A stretch of 64,000 bases of DNA from Paenibacillus catalpae (GCF_900112695.1 NZ_FOMT01000002.1:316479-380478), one strand, 5' to 3'. Shown: positions 1 through 8,119, counted from the stretch's first letter. Notes: generated by a model not told the origin, from the letters alone. Program-made: numbers and translations.

Positions 1-13
1 TGTTGCAGCTTTT

Positions 14-39
14 GTTGAAGTAAAGGGCAGGTAGCTGAA
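14..39. repeat. Dispersed repeat, right-arm copy A
   Basis: The bases GTTGAAGTAAAGGG followed by CAGGTAGCTGAA match the right end of the larger element at 13944-14023: with the preceding T residues, 18 bases are identical. Related tails of the form ACGGGCAGG-TAGC occur at 1726-1748 and 6533-6560. The left part of this copy probably lies before the window. Function is unknown. Confidence 0.5.
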
Positions 40-112
40 TGAATTCGCTCGTGAATATCACGTTATACGAAATCACAATAAAATAATAAGTTAGCAACTC
101 AAGGAGGATTAT

Positions 113-700
113 ATGAAGACCGTCATCTATATGGTTAGGCATGCCGAATCACCATACACTGAAGGAACCGAAAGAACAAGAGGACTCACCATTAAAGGCA
201 AGGGGGATGTTGAAAAAGTTACAGAGATTCTTAAAAAGGAAGAAATAGATGTTATTATATCTAGCCCGTATAACCGAGCAATCCTGAGTGTTGAGGGATT
301 GGCACAATACTTAGGATTAGATATCAAAACATTTGAAGACCTCAGGGAAAGGTATTTTGCTGGAGAAATTATTGATAATGCTGAGTTAATGTCAGCTATT
401 AATGAGAAATTTTATGATTTTGAATATTCTTTACCGGGTGGTGAGTCTAATTTTGATTGCCAGAATAGATCGATGTCCGTGTTGAAAAACATATTAAAAG
501 AACACTCTGGGAAAAAAATAGCTATTGGAACACATGGACTTGTAATGACTTTAATGATGAATTATTTTGATTCAAGTTATGGTTTGGATTTTTTAAATCA
601 ATTAAAGAAACCAGATATATATAAATTGATTTTTGAAGATTTAGAATTGAAAGAAGTAATAAGACTGTGGGATGAGGATTTTGGATTAAACTACCACTGA
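113..700 (+). CDS. Histidine phosphatase family protein (phosphoglycerate mutase-like)
   Basis: A 195-residue cytoplasmic protein of the histidine phosphatase superfamily, which uses a phospho-histidine intermediate. The N-terminal signature RHAES (residues 9-13) supplies the nucleophilic His, the SSPYNRA segment supplies the second phosphate-binding Arg, and GTHGLVM near residue 143 supplies the second catalytic His. The length fits small broad-specificity members. The start follows a strong AAGGAGG at 101-107. The gene is much more AT-rich than the sugar-utilisation genes further right, so it may have been acquired. The physiological substrate cannot be told; many close relatives are annotated only as phosphatases of unknown substrate. 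Confidence 0.85.
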   Translation: MKTVIYMVRHAESPYTEGTERTRGLTIKGKGDVEKVTEILKKEEIDVIISSPYNRAILSVEGLAQYLGLDIKTFEDLRERYFAGEIIDNAELMSAINEKFYDFEYSLPGGESNFDCQNRSMSVLKNILKEHSGKKIAIGTHGLVMTLMMNYFDSSYGLDFLNQLKKPDIYKLIFEDLELKEVIRLWDEDFGLNYH

Positions 701-810
701 GTCTATGTCAATCCAGACTTACAGTTTTTAACTTCCAATGTGTAAGTATAGGTGCTAATATTTATAAAACAATTAATTTCTCGCTTAATTGTGAAATTAT
801 GGAGGTTTAA

Positions 811-1518
811 ATGAAGAAAACAGTATTAGTATGTGTAAGTGTAATGAGTGGCGCTTTAATGATTGGTCCAATGAGTTCTTATGGCGCAAATGATGATTAT
901 GATGCATATGGTGGAGTAAACGGTTTGCTTTCTGAGGGTAGATTATATGCCCCTCTCCGTAGTATGGCGACGAATAATCTATTCCGATACGATGAACAAC
1001 TTGATAAATATCTTGAAGTGAAAATAAATTGGAATCAGAAGACAAAAACTGCTTCATTAACTAAGGGCGGGAAGACTTTTAATGCTACTGTTGGTAATGG
1101 AGTATTGTTGAGAAATGGTGCGGTGTATGTACAATTTAGAGCTTTAAGTAACTTCTTCTATCCGAACGACTATATCAAATGGGATACATCTACTTTGACA
1201 GGAAATTCTGAGCACATTACGGTTTATGCTCGTCCATTGACAGATAATCAAGCATTGACTCTTGCAACAAATGCGATGTCCAATAAGAAACACTGGATTC
1301 AATTTCATAAAAATAACGTAGAAATAGGTCTTCCTGAGTCAGAGTATATTCAATGGAATAAAAGTCTTACTAAATTTAAAGCGGTCTTTAATTCAAATGG
1401 GATTGTTGGCGATTATGACTATAGCTATGGAATTGGAGCTGAGATGACTAAGAAGGTTAATGATTGGACTATTACTTCATTTAATTATTTCGATAGTACA
1501 AGAATATATTATCCTTAA
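811..1518 (+). CDS. Secreted stalk-domain (copper amine oxidase N-terminal-like) protein
   Basis: A 235-residue protein with an N-terminal signal peptide (KK, a hydrophobic stretch, cleavage near SSYGA at about residue 26). Residues 35-135 read like the stalk domain common in Paenibacillus exported proteins: a segment LYAPLRSMA, then a paired strand with TASLTKGGKTF and a second block VYVQFRALSNFF. No catalytic motif is seen in the C-terminal half. GGAGG at 801-805 supports the start. A hairpin with a following T-rich stretch (1651-1692) lies 130 bases downstream. AT-rich like its left neighbour. It is probably an extracellular or wall-associated structural protein; the role is unknown. Confidence 0.7.
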   Translation: MKKTVLVCVSVMSGALMIGPMSSYGANDDYDAYGGVNGLLSEGRLYAPLRSMATNNLFRYDEQLDKYLEVKINWNQKTKTASLTKGGKTFNATVGNGVLLRNGAVYVQFRALSNFFYPNDYIKWDTSTLTGNSEHITVYARPLTDNQALTLATNAMSNKKHWIQFHKNNVEIGLPESEYIQWNKSLTKFKAVFNSNGIVGDYDYSYGIGAEMTKKVNDWTITSFNYFDSTRIYYP

Positions 1519-1650
1519 TCATCACCTGATCAACCGCTAGCCCGGTCATTAGTGGATAGGCGTTAAAAAAGGAACACTTCTTCATTGATGGTGATGTCCT
1601 TACTCGATTACGTGATAATATTTGGTTAAATCGTGAAGCGCATGTACAAG

Positions 1651-1692
1651 AGAGCCGTATGGGAAAGCATCCCTACGGCTCTTTAATTTTTG
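1651..1692 (+). terminator. Rho-independent terminator-like hairpin
   Basis: AGAGCCGTA (1651-1659) pairs with TACGGCTCT (1674-1682), extended inside by GGG/CCC with one bulged T, and is followed by TTTAATTTTT. It would end transcription from the stalk-domain gene. The whole 1519-1978 gap otherwise holds a repeat arm (1726-1748) and no convincing gene. Confidence 0.6.
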
Positions 1693-1725
1693 GCTTTGTT
1701 ATACCGTGTGATGTTGATTTTCCTA

Positions 1726-1748
1726 TTAAGCTAACGGGCAGGTTAGTA
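1726..1748. repeat. Dispersed repeat, copy B
   Basis: TTAAGCTAACGGGCAGGTTAG is an imperfect palindrome (CTAAC near one end, GTTAG at the other) and matches the tails of copies at 14-39, 2950-2974 and 6533-6560. It is intergenic. Confidence 0.45.
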
Positions 1749-1978
1749 ACAAAATGTTACCTGATGATTAAAACCGCCCGATCTCATATTGGCAATCAAG
1801 TTCACTCGAAGGGGTATACTTAGCTAATGAAGAAATCACTAACCTTTCGACAGGTCACTGGCGAAAGTGCATATGTTTGTGTCGCATGGACTATACGGAA
1901 AGGCTTTCGCCGGCATGCATGGATGCAATCGATGCGATGATGCCATATCATCGAGACTTATATAAGAGGAGAATAACA

Positions 1979-2869
1979 ATGACAACAATGTTTAATGAGT
2001 TTCCACTTACGGTTACAATCGGCGGTGAGTTGACCGTAAACAGGATCGGGTACGGTGCGATGCAGCTGACCGGACCGAAGGTCTGGGGCGAATACCCTGA
2101 CCGTAATAAAGGGATCGCGTTGCTACGTGAGGTGATCAACCAGGGAGTCAATTTCATTGATACTGCCGATGTATACGGCCCGCACTCCAACGAGGAGCTA
2201 ATCCGCGAGGCTCTGCACCCTTATCCGGAGAACTTGGTGATCGCCACCAAGGGCGGCTTCGTTCGGGGCGGTCCCGATTACACCGACATGAGTGCCGTAG
2301 GAAACCGGTATTACATACGTCAATGTGCGTACATGAGCATGCGGCGTTTGGGTATCGACCACATCGACCTCTACTATTTGCACACACCGACGATGACCGA
2401 CGTGCCTTTCGAGGAGATCATCGATACACTTGCAGGAATGCGAAAGGAAGGTCTAATCAGGCAAATAGGCCTGTCCAACATCAGTGCAGACCAGCTTCGG
2501 ATTGCAATGAGCATCACCGAGATCGCCGCTGTCACGGCGCATTACAATATCGGTATCCGGCTTGGAGCAGAGTTGATCAAGGCGGCAGACAAGGCCGGAA
2601 TCGTCTTCTCGCCGTGGCACCCGGCTGCCGTGCCGTCAGGCGAGGAAGGCAAAAGGTTCCGCGACGTTCTGAACCCCATTGCGGAGAAATATCGCGCCAC
2701 AATCCAGCAAACCGCTCTAGCTTGGCAGCTGCATCGTTCGCCTCGGATGCTGCCAATCCCCGGGACGACTAGCATCGATCACCTCAAGGAGAATCTCGTT
2801 GCTGCAAGCCTCTGCTTGTTGCCGGAAGAGGTAAATGCGATCACCAGGCTTGTCCCTGAAGACGAATGA
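1979..2869 (+). CDS. Aldo/keto reductase
   Basis: A 296-residue NAD(P)H-dependent oxidoreductase of the aldo/keto reductase superfamily, a TIM barrel that reduces aldehydes or ketones. The catalytic tetrad can be read in order: Asp61 and Tyr66 in FIDTADVYG, Lys91 in ATKGG, His135 in YYLHT. The C-terminal part has PIPGTTS, typical of the cofactor-binding segment. I place the start at 1979 because GAGGAG sits at 1967-1972 with ideal spacing; a longer in-frame extension to 1877 has no ribosome site. The gene is more GC-rich than the genes to its left. It is monocistronic, with a terminator at 2985-3017. The substrate cannot be predicted. Confidence 0.9.
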   Translation: MTTMFNEFPLTVTIGGELTVNRIGYGAMQLTGPKVWGEYPDRNKGIALLREVINQGVNFIDTADVYGPHSNEELIREALHPYPENLVIATKGGFVRGGPDYTDMSAVGNRYYIRQCAYMSMRRLGIDHIDLYYLHTPTMTDVPFEEIIDTLAGMRKEGLIRQIGLSNISADQLRIAMSITEIAAVTAHYNIGIRLGAELIKAADKAGIVFSPWHPAAVPSGEEGKRFRDVLNPIAEKYRATIQQTALAWQLHRSPRMLPIPGTTSIDHLKENLVAASLCLLPEEVNAITRLVPEDE

Positions 2870-2949
2870 GGGGTTAAGCTCTCATTTGTTGGTGCTTCAA
2901 ATAACACTATGTCACGCATCGGTCGGCTATTCGCCCTTGGTTCGGGTCG

Positions 2950-2974
2950 TTAAGCTAACGGGAACTTTAGCTCA
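2950..2974. repeat. Dispersed repeat, left-arm copy C
   Basis: TTAAGCTAACGGGAACTTTA followed by GCTCA resembles the left arm of the element at 13944-14023 (AGCTAACTGGGAACATTAG). As there, a hairpin containing GGCAGC/GCTGCC follows within 15 bases. Confidence 0.5.
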
Positions 2975-2984
2975 ATAAGACAGC

Positions 2985-3017
2985 ACGGCAGCTCACACGT
3001 GATGAGCTGCCGTTTTC
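2985..3017 (+). terminator. Terminator hairpin after the aldo/keto reductase gene
   Basis: ACGGCAGCTCA (2985-2995) pairs perfectly with TGAGCTGCCGT (3003-3013), followed by TTTTCT. It may equally be the central hairpin of the adjoining repeat element. Confidence 0.6.
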
Positions 3018-3110
3018 TCAACTAAGGCAAACTTAATAGTTGAACGTATTCATTTATGTGACTATGAGGATGCAGTGTAATTAAGCAAACGGACAGTAAA
3101 TTGGCGAAAG

Positions 3111-3587
3111 TTATTTTTTAACCACAGGTACCCAAAATTCGCCGTAGAAAGTGCCCTCGCCGTTATCTTTGCGATAGGTGGCATTTGGACCGCCGATATA
3201 AGCATAATCCGTGATCTGGGATAAGACTTCGCCAAAAGCAAGGTATGTCAACTGATCAAACAAAGTTTCCTTGTCGCCATTTCCCGCGACCACGATGTAC
3301 TCGCTCTCCGGAAACTCGATAATGCGCGTTGCGTCTGCCACTGACTTTCCAGCTTCCACCGCGAAATAATTCCACGGCTTGCCTTGATAAACCTCGTTCA
3401 CTGACCATTCGCGCTCATCTTTTGCAGCGTCTTTGAGCTTAGTAAATCGCCCGTCAGCCTTGAGCCTGCCCCAAAACTCGGCTTTTTCCTTTTGCAGAGC
3501 TGTCATGTCTTGAAAATTGGACTGGATTGAAAAACCGTAAGCGGTCAATGTGAATGATTTTTTGTGTTCAATTGTGTATTCTGCCAT
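3111..3587 (-). CDS. Effector-binding domain (GyrI-like) protein
   Basis: A 158-residue protein that is a clear paralogue of the gene beside it: both share the pattern of a Tyr-rich N-terminus ending in TAYGFS/TAFGVS, a central YxVVAGNG or YLVVPGTG turn, and a C-terminal ITDYxYxGxxN-G-FYGE-W motif. This is the free-standing effector-binding fold related to the ligand domain of AraC/MerR-type regulators and GyrI; there is no DNA-binding domain. The start at 3587 follows AAAGGAG (3593-3599); the ATG 15 bases upstream overlaps that site. It lies 27 bases after its paralogue and is probably co-transcribed with it. The likely job is small-molecule binding; the ligand is unknown. Confidence 0.75.
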   Translation of the reverse strand: MAEYTIEHKKSFTLTAYGFSIQSNFQDMTALQKEKAEFWGRLKADGRFTKLKDAAKDEREWSVNEVYQGKPWNYFAVEAGKSVADATRIIEFPESEYIVVAGNGDKETLFDQLTYLAFGEVLSQITDYAYIGGPNATYRKDNGEGTFYGEFWVPVVKK

Positions 3588-3614
3588 GTGGGCTCCTTTC
3601 AAATTACACTAAGA

Positions 3615-4094
3615 TTAGTCTTCAATTTTTTTTGCGCGAAGCCACATTTCACCGTAGAATTCACCGTTTTCAGCTGCTTTGACGAAGGTTGAGTTACCAG
3701 GACCTACATATTTGTAGTCTGTAATTTCTTGCAGCATGCCGCCGAAAACTTTGCCTGTGATTTCATCGGCAAGGCTGTCTTTATCAGCGCCTGTGCCAGG
3801 CACAACGAGGTAGTCGCCAGCGAGGAATTCGAGGACGACCGCGTCTTCCACATTAAAATCACCCATCACGCCGAAGCCGCGCCAAGCCTTGCCATCGATC
3901 ACATAATTGATTTGATATTGTTGCCCGTCAGCCAGAGCGAGAAGTTCAGCAAGCTTGCCATTTTCAGTGATTTCAGCCTTTTTCGCTGCCGTTTTTGCTG
4001 CATTGCCTGCCCAGTCGTTGAAGTCCTCAAATGATACACCGAAAGCCGTCATTTTGTAGTTTTCCGAGATCGTTTTGATTGAGTAGTTAGACAT
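3615..4094 (-). CDS. Effector-binding domain (GyrI-like) protein
   Basis: A 159-residue single-domain protein, first gene of a two-gene operon with the paralogue downstream. Residues 1-45 form the strand-helix start (YSIKTISENYKMTAFGVSFE), residues 90-105 hold LAGDYLVVPGTG and the C-terminal third holds ITDYKYVGPGNSTF and FYGEMWL. These match GyrI-like/effector-binding domain proteins, which bind cationic or hydrophobic small molecules. GAAGGAGAG lies just upstream of the ATG. The gene is divergent from a helix-turn-helix/WYL regulator, and the shared promoter carries a long palindrome (4148-4177), so that regulator probably controls it. Confidence 0.75.
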   Translation of the reverse strand: MSNYSIKTISENYKMTAFGVSFEDFNDWAGNAAKTAAKKAEITENGKLAELLALADGQQYQINYVIDGKAWRGFGVMGDFNVEDAVVLEFLAGDYLVVPGTGADKDSLADEITGKVFGGMLQEITDYKYVGPGNSTFVKAAENGEFYGEMWLRAKKIED

Positions 4095-4147
4095 TTTGTT
4101 CTCTCCTTCGTGGATTTACTTTTACAAGATTGATTCTATTTGCCGAA

Positions 4148-4177
4148 TGTATCAAAAAATGATACTTTTTTGATACA
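4148..4177. promoter_or_regulatory. Operator palindrome between regulator and effector-binding operon
   Basis: TGTATCAAAAAA (4148-4159), a TGATAC centre, and TTTTTTGATACA (4166-4177) form a 12-base inverted repeat with three TGATAC/GTATCA boxes. It occupies the 91-base divergent intergenic region and ends 8 bases before the regulator ATG. I infer that it is the binding site of the 4186-5154 regulator and gives both autoregulation and control of the 4094 operon. Confidence 0.65.
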
Positions 4178-4185
4178 ATAAAATC

Positions 4186-5154
4186 ATGAAGAAAACAGAA
4201 CGAGTAAACCTAATCATGCGCTACATCAATAACCGCGCACATTTTACGATTGCCGAGATTCAGAGGGAGTTCAAGATTTCCCGTGCGACGGCGATCCGCG
4301 ACATTAACGAGATTCAGGCGATGGGTTTTCCACTGACGACCGAGCTGGGGCGTGGTGGAGGTTACCATGTCCTACAAAATCAGTATTTGCCCGCAGCACG
4401 TTTCACGCCAGATGAGCTGAAGGCGATATTTATCAGTTTTATCGCTTCGAAAAATTCACAGCTGCCTTATCTGCAAAATCGCCGCTCCATCACTGAAAAA
4501 CTCATCGGCATCGCGTCGCAAACGCAGCAAGACGAGCTAATCGAGCTGAATAATATTTTGCTTTTCGAAAATACCAATCCTGCTAATCCGAATCTTTTGG
4601 AGCTCGATGATACAGCGCCTCCGGAACTAAACCAGTTGATTTCTCTTGCTGTGCGAGATAAGCATTTACGCATGACCTATGAGCCGAGTCCTGGCTGGCC
4701 ACAGTTACTGGACGTTTTTTTGCTTCATATTTTTAACTCGAACGCCCAGTGGCTGGTCGAGGTTTATGATTTTGATACGGATGAGTTTCGTTATTTGCCT
4801 GTTGATTTGCTGCGGGATTCTGCCATTTCTGAGCATGAGATGAAGTACTCTGAGCAAGAGATTTTAAACAAAAAACGGATTGGTGCACGTCAGTCCAATC
4901 TTGTCGTGAAGCTTGATACGACTGGGATTCAACGCTTTAAACGCATGCACCCGCCGGGGATTATTTTGTCCTTTACTGGAATGTTTCAATCGAGCGGGAT
5001 TTTTAATGTTCAGTTGGATGTGACCGATGTTGAGGCGCTGTCTTATTACGCGGATTGGCTTTTGTTTTTGGGGAAAGGAGTCGTGTTTGAGCGTATTCCT
5101 GAAGAGCTGCGCTTGATTTTGGAGGATCGTTTAACCAATTTAAGATTTTCTTGA
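4186..5154 (+). CDS. Helix-turn-helix WYL-type transcriptional regulator
   Basis: A 322-residue YafY-like regulator. Residues 1-60 form an HTH_11 winged helix (KKTERVNLIMRYINNRAHFT, then ISRATAIRDI as recognition helix), residues 60-70 the wing (GRGGGYHVL), and residues 135-215 a WYL-like ligand-sensing domain with ending LRLILEDRL typical of the WYL C-terminal extension. It is divergent from two effector-binding proteins and is followed 22 bases later by the convergent gene at 5177. There is no ribosome site before the ATG: the bases just upstream are the operator and a TACAAT -10-like hexamer (4174-4179), so the transcript may be leaderless. It probably represses both directions. Confidence 0.8.
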   Translation: MKKTERVNLIMRYINNRAHFTIAEIQREFKISRATAIRDINEIQAMGFPLTTELGRGGGYHVLQNQYLPAARFTPDELKAIFISFIASKNSQLPYLQNRRSITEKLIGIASQTQQDELIELNNILLFENTNPANPNLLELDDTAPPELNQLISLAVRDKHLRMTYEPSPGWPQLLDVFLLHIFNSNAQWLVEVYDFDTDEFRYLPVDLLRDSAISEHEMKYSEQEILNKKRIGARQSNLVVKLDTTGIQRFKRMHPPGIILSFTGMFQSSGIFNVQLDVTDVEALSYYADWLLFLGKGVVFERIPEELRLILEDRLTNLRFS

Positions 5155-5176
5155 ATGAGCAAAAAGAAAACAAGAA

Positions 5177-5602
5177 TTAATAAGCAACCGCCAAATGACT
5201 AGATGCTAATAACTCTTGCCGTTCTAATCTTTCCACCTCATCATCATGTAAAGCTGCTCGACGCTTTAGGAGTTCATATGTCTCGCTCCACTCGTCAGGG
5301 TATCTTGTTCGTTGAATTCGCTTATTCAGTTCTCCAAGGGCATGCTCTACGTTATTTCTAAATTGTTTCCATATCATCTTAGCTTTGTAATAGTCACCAT
5401 TATTACGATTAGCATTTACTACGTCATAACAGAGCTTGTCTTTCTTGGATATCTCCATACTAATTTCATCAACTTTAAAAAGAATTTCTCTTTTGAGTTT
5501 GGCGTCATTCTCTATAGTTGCGATCATTTCGGCCATAATAGCAATGATATTTTGATTATTTTGAGCTGAGTGATTAATACTTTTAGCGAGTTGGGTAGTC
5601 AT
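5177..5602 (-). CDS. Hypothetical protein, helical
   Basis: A 141-residue soluble protein with no signal peptide and no family I recognise. It is rich in charged residues and looks almost wholly helical, with likely coiled-coil stretches around residues 30-60 (IEND..LKREILFKVDEI) and at the C-terminus (RRAALHDDEVERLERQELL). I set the start at 5602 because AGGAGGG lies at 5611-5617 with good spacing; an upstream in-frame ATG at 5653 would cover that site. AT-rich, like other genes of this accessory stretch. Convergent with the WYL regulator. Confidence 0.6.
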   Translation of the reverse strand: MTTQLAKSINHSAQNNQNIIAIMAEMIATIENDAKLKREILFKVDEISMEISKKDKLCYDVVNANRNNGDYYKAKMIWKQFRNNVEHALGELNKRIQRTRYPDEWSETYELLKRRAALHDDEVERLERQELLASSHLAVAY

Positions 5603-5803
5603 AGATTTTTCCCTCCTAGTAACGGGGAGCGTTTTATAAGGTGCTATTACCATTCTGGTTTTATATCATACTGTTCGTTAGAAGGGGCTTTTTTTAGTCA
5701 CTAAGCAAGTGATTAAGAATAATTACATTTCTGGATTTCGTTGTGTTACTCAATAAAGGGGAGATAGTTTGTTATAAAAAGAGACCATTCTGCAAAACGA
5801 GAA

Positions 5804-6163
5804 ATGGAATGGGCCAAGGGGGGAAGAGGAAAAGTCATTCGGTATAAAGAATTCCAACCAGGTCAAGGAGCTTGGGCATTATCGTACTTATTGACTGGCA
5901 GAGTTAATGAATATGCCGGAAGGGTATTGGCAAACGAGACTGTAGTTATACCTCAATGGTTAGAGTTAAATAGTGTGTATATTGGTGAAGGGTTACCTTA
6001 TAATCAAAGGTTTGGAATACGCGATAAAACAATTCGACAACAACTGATGGCTGGCGATGGTAGTTACACTGTTGAGGAAATTGTTGAGCTATTAGACTTA
6101 GCTCCTTCTAGATTAGATCGAACAATTAAACATATAAGTAACGAAGATGGAATGCGTCTGTAG
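5804..6163 (+). CDS. Hypothetical protein
   Basis: A protein of about 119 residues that I do not recognise. It has a possible helix-turn-helix-like end (residues 88-110: TVEEIVELLDLAPSRLDRTI) and a Gly/Pro-bearing N-terminal part. The first ATG (5804) has no clear ribosome site, while a good AAGGGGAG sits at 5756-5763; in-frame codons after it are GTT (5771) and ATA (5774), so either a weak ATG start or a non-standard start is used. If the latter, about 10 residues (IKRDHSAKRE) are added. AT-rich. No linked operon partner. Confidence 0.45.
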   Translation: MEWAKGGRGKVIRYKEFQPGQGAWALSYLLTGRVNEYAGRVLANETVVIPQWLELNSVYIGEGLPYNQRFGIRDKTIRQQLMAGDGSYTVEEIVELLDLAPSRLDRTIKHISNEDGMRL

Positions 6164-6432
6164 GGATTGGTTTGGCTCACCAAAGAGTTATTTATTGTTT
6201 TCCTTGGTTTGATAGTCATTTTAAACACATTAATCGAGTAAGGCTGAGACATTGTTCAAGTGTATTAAAAACGCACCAGACCATCACAATTATTCCGTCA
6301 GACGATCCATCATATTTAGAAAATATTGCTGATGAATTCATATTTCTTTAGGCATCACAAACATCAGGAGAAGACTTCGATAACAATGTATAATTAGCCT
6401 TTCTGGATGGAGATAATATTGAAGTCAATTGT
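6142..6432 (+). pseudogene. Possible decayed coding sequence with internal stops
   Basis: One forward frame stays open for 69 codons (6142-6348), is broken by TAG (6349), continues 13 codons (ASQTSGEDFDNNV) to a TAA, and then 18 codons more to TGA at 6430-6432. The stretches read like protein (IIPSDDPSYLENIADEF, LAFLDGDNIEVN), which suggests one gene interrupted by two stop codons. I do not recognise a family and the case rests only on composition. The rest of 6164-6585 holds a terminator (6463-6500) and a repeat arm (6533-6560). Confidence 0.25.
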
Positions 6433-6462
6433 TCTGCCGAAGAACGTTGACGTGAAGATATG

Positions 6463-6500
6463 GACGGTAGACATTCACAAATGTCTACCGTCTTTTCTTT
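6463..6500 (+). terminator. Terminator hairpin
   Basis: GACGGTAGACATT (6463-6475) pairs with AATGTCTACCGTC (6479-6491) with a 3-base loop, followed by TTTTCTTT. It points rightward and sits after the possible decayed gene at 6142-6432. Confidence 0.65.
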
Positions 6501-6532
6501 GATATTGGGTGCTAAGATGATTTCCTTGTCTT

Positions 6533-6560
6533 GTCTAAACGAACGGGCAGGATAGCTTAA
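6533..6560. repeat. Dispersed repeat, right-arm copy D
   Basis: GTCTAAACGAACGGGCAGG followed by ATAGCTTAA matches copies A and B (ACGGGCAGG-TAGC). It lies 33 bases after a hairpin, as in the other copies. Confidence 0.45.
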
Positions 6561-6585
6561 CATGAAGACTAATTTCATCTGACAT

Positions 6586-7322
6586 TCATTCAATGGGATA
6601 CCTTTCGCGTATGAATTCAAGAAATATATTCGAAACGGGGGTAAGTCTCTTATCTTTTTTCCAAACTACTCCAATCGAAAGGTCGCATTTCGGTTCATTC
6701 ACCTTTAACCAGACTAACGGATGATTTTGAAGTCCTAACGTTTTTGGCAACAAGGCGACTCCAAATCCAGCAGAAACCAGGCCGGCAACCGTATCCAACT
6801 CATCTACCTGAAATACGGTTTCGGTTGAATCTGCGTTGTTTCGAACAACTTATTGATTGTGAAGCTTAGTCCGCAGGATGATTTTAACCCGATATAAGGC
6901 TCCTCCTGCAGTTCTTCCAAACTTATGCTGCTTTTGCTAACCAGTGTCATTAACTCGTGATTGGAACTCTGATGCAATTCGAATCTGACGTCAGCGTATC
7001 GTTCCCGGAATGAACCGAGCAAGGATGGAATGAGCTTGGCTCCGAGCATATGAAGGAAACACAGAGAGATTATTCCCGTCGAAGGATTGATTAAATTCGC
7101 AATCTCTTGCTTGCTCTTCTCAATTTGCATGACAACAAGCTTGGCCCGTTCCAAAAAAAGGCGTCCATATCGATTCAAAACCAAGTTGCGGCCGCTGCGT
7201 TCAAATAAAGTCACGCCTAACTCTTTCTCCAGAGCTGCGATGGAACGACTTAAAGCAGGCTGAGTTAGGGATAGTTCTTCCGCAGCAGCTGCATGTCGAG
7301 GAGTCCGGCAATGCTCATGGCC
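6586..7322 (-). pseudogene. LysR-family transcriptional regulator, degraded
   Basis: The reverse strand encodes a LysR regulator in pieces. From 7322 the frame reads AAEELSLTQPALSRSIAALE then KELGVTLFER, the LysR helix-turn-helix and wing, but the first dozen residues and the start codon are gone. The ligand domain runs to HELMTLV, then jumps directly to SISLEELQEEPYIGL: about 45 residues normally between these are missing in frame. Near 6800 a one-base shift is needed to join KPYF to QVDELDTVAG and the normal end GVALLPK...FIRERYPIE (6586-6798). With three lesions it cannot make an intact regulator. It abuts the equally truncated divergent hydrolase at about 7320, so the shared promoter region has been deleted. 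Confidence 0.75.
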
Positions 7323-7970
7323 TGCCTTTATTCATGGTGGATCGCAGAGTCACTTATGTTGGAATAAGCAGATTTATTCTGAGCTCGCTTCGGATTTTCG
7401 GTTGGTCACTATGGATTTGCGGGGTCATGGTCTTTCGGAGAAACCAAAAAACGGGTATGATGATGCGCAGTTATGGGCGGATGATATTTACGCCATCATT
7501 CAGGAGTTGAATTTAATACAGCCGATATTAATCGGTTGGTCGTCGCGGGAATTCCAATTCTCGATTATATCCGTGTTTATGGAGAGAAAGATATTGGGGG
7601 CATCTGTTTTGTCGGGGCTATAACCCGGCTAGGCAGGGAAGCTTCTATGGTTTATTTGGGTGGCGCCACGCTGCAGTTTTCAACAAGTTTTTTTTCAGAT
7701 GAACCGATGATAAGAGTAAATGCACTAGATCAGTGGTTGAAGCAATGTGTTCATCACAAAGAGCTATCACAAGAGGAGCATTATTTCTTTCTCGGATGTA
7801 ATGTAGTCGTTCCGGCTTATGTTCATCAAGGAATCTTCACCAGGCAAGTGACGAATGACGATCTGTTAGCATCCCTTACCAAGCCAGTCCTAGTAGCACA
7901 AGGAATGCACGATCGAACAGTCAATCTTGGAGTCGGGCAGCGAATCGCTGGAATAACTGGGATACGTTAG
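7321..7970 (+). pseudogene. Alpha/beta hydrolase, degraded
   Basis: The frame starting at 7321 reads PAFIHGGSQSHLCWNKQI (the HG oxyanion-hole motif), then TMDLRGHGLSEKP and the nucleophile elbow GWS. One base is missing just after the serine codon (about 7543): restoring it gives GWSYAGIP and joins to a second frame that continues YGEKDIGGICFVGAI to KPVLVAQGMHDRTVN (catalytic Asp region) up to TAG at 7968. The N-terminus with start codon and the C-terminus with the catalytic His are absent. The original protein would be a 260-280-residue esterase or epoxide-hydrolase-like enzyme. It was divergent from the LysR gene, a common regulator-target pair, and both decayed together. Confidence 0.75.
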
Positions 7971-8119
7971 CTGGTGACGTTCTCAACCAGTCGAAACATC
8001 CATACTTGCAGGCGCTGCTGTCCGCTGTTCCAACTCCTGATCCCGAAGTTGCCAGGGCGATGTCGGAGCGGCCGCTGCGCAGTCTTGGAGATGCCAAGCG
8101 CCGCAGGGAGAAGAGATGA
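7970..8119 (+). pseudogene. C-terminal fragment of an oligopeptide/dipeptide ABC transporter ATPase
   Basis: Fifty codons read AGDVLNQSKHPYLQALLSAV then PTPDPEVARAMSERPLRSLG and end at TGA. HPY-x-QALLSAVP-PDP is the oligo_HPY signature found only at the C-terminus of Opp/Dpp/App-type ATP-binding proteins. Nothing of the Walker motifs precedes it: the frame runs straight back into the hydrolase remnant. It marks a deletion or recombination junction at about 7965. Confidence 0.75.

Noticed and set aside
1585..1821. Forward frame open for about 76 codons after the stalk-domain gene (FFIDGDVLTRLRDNIWLNRE)
   Set aside because: No start codon with a ribosome site; it runs through a terminator hairpin and a repeat arm, so it is probably chance.
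6348..6620. 90-codon minus-strand frame
   Set aside because: Crosses a terminator hairpin and the repeat arm, and has no ribosome site or family motif.
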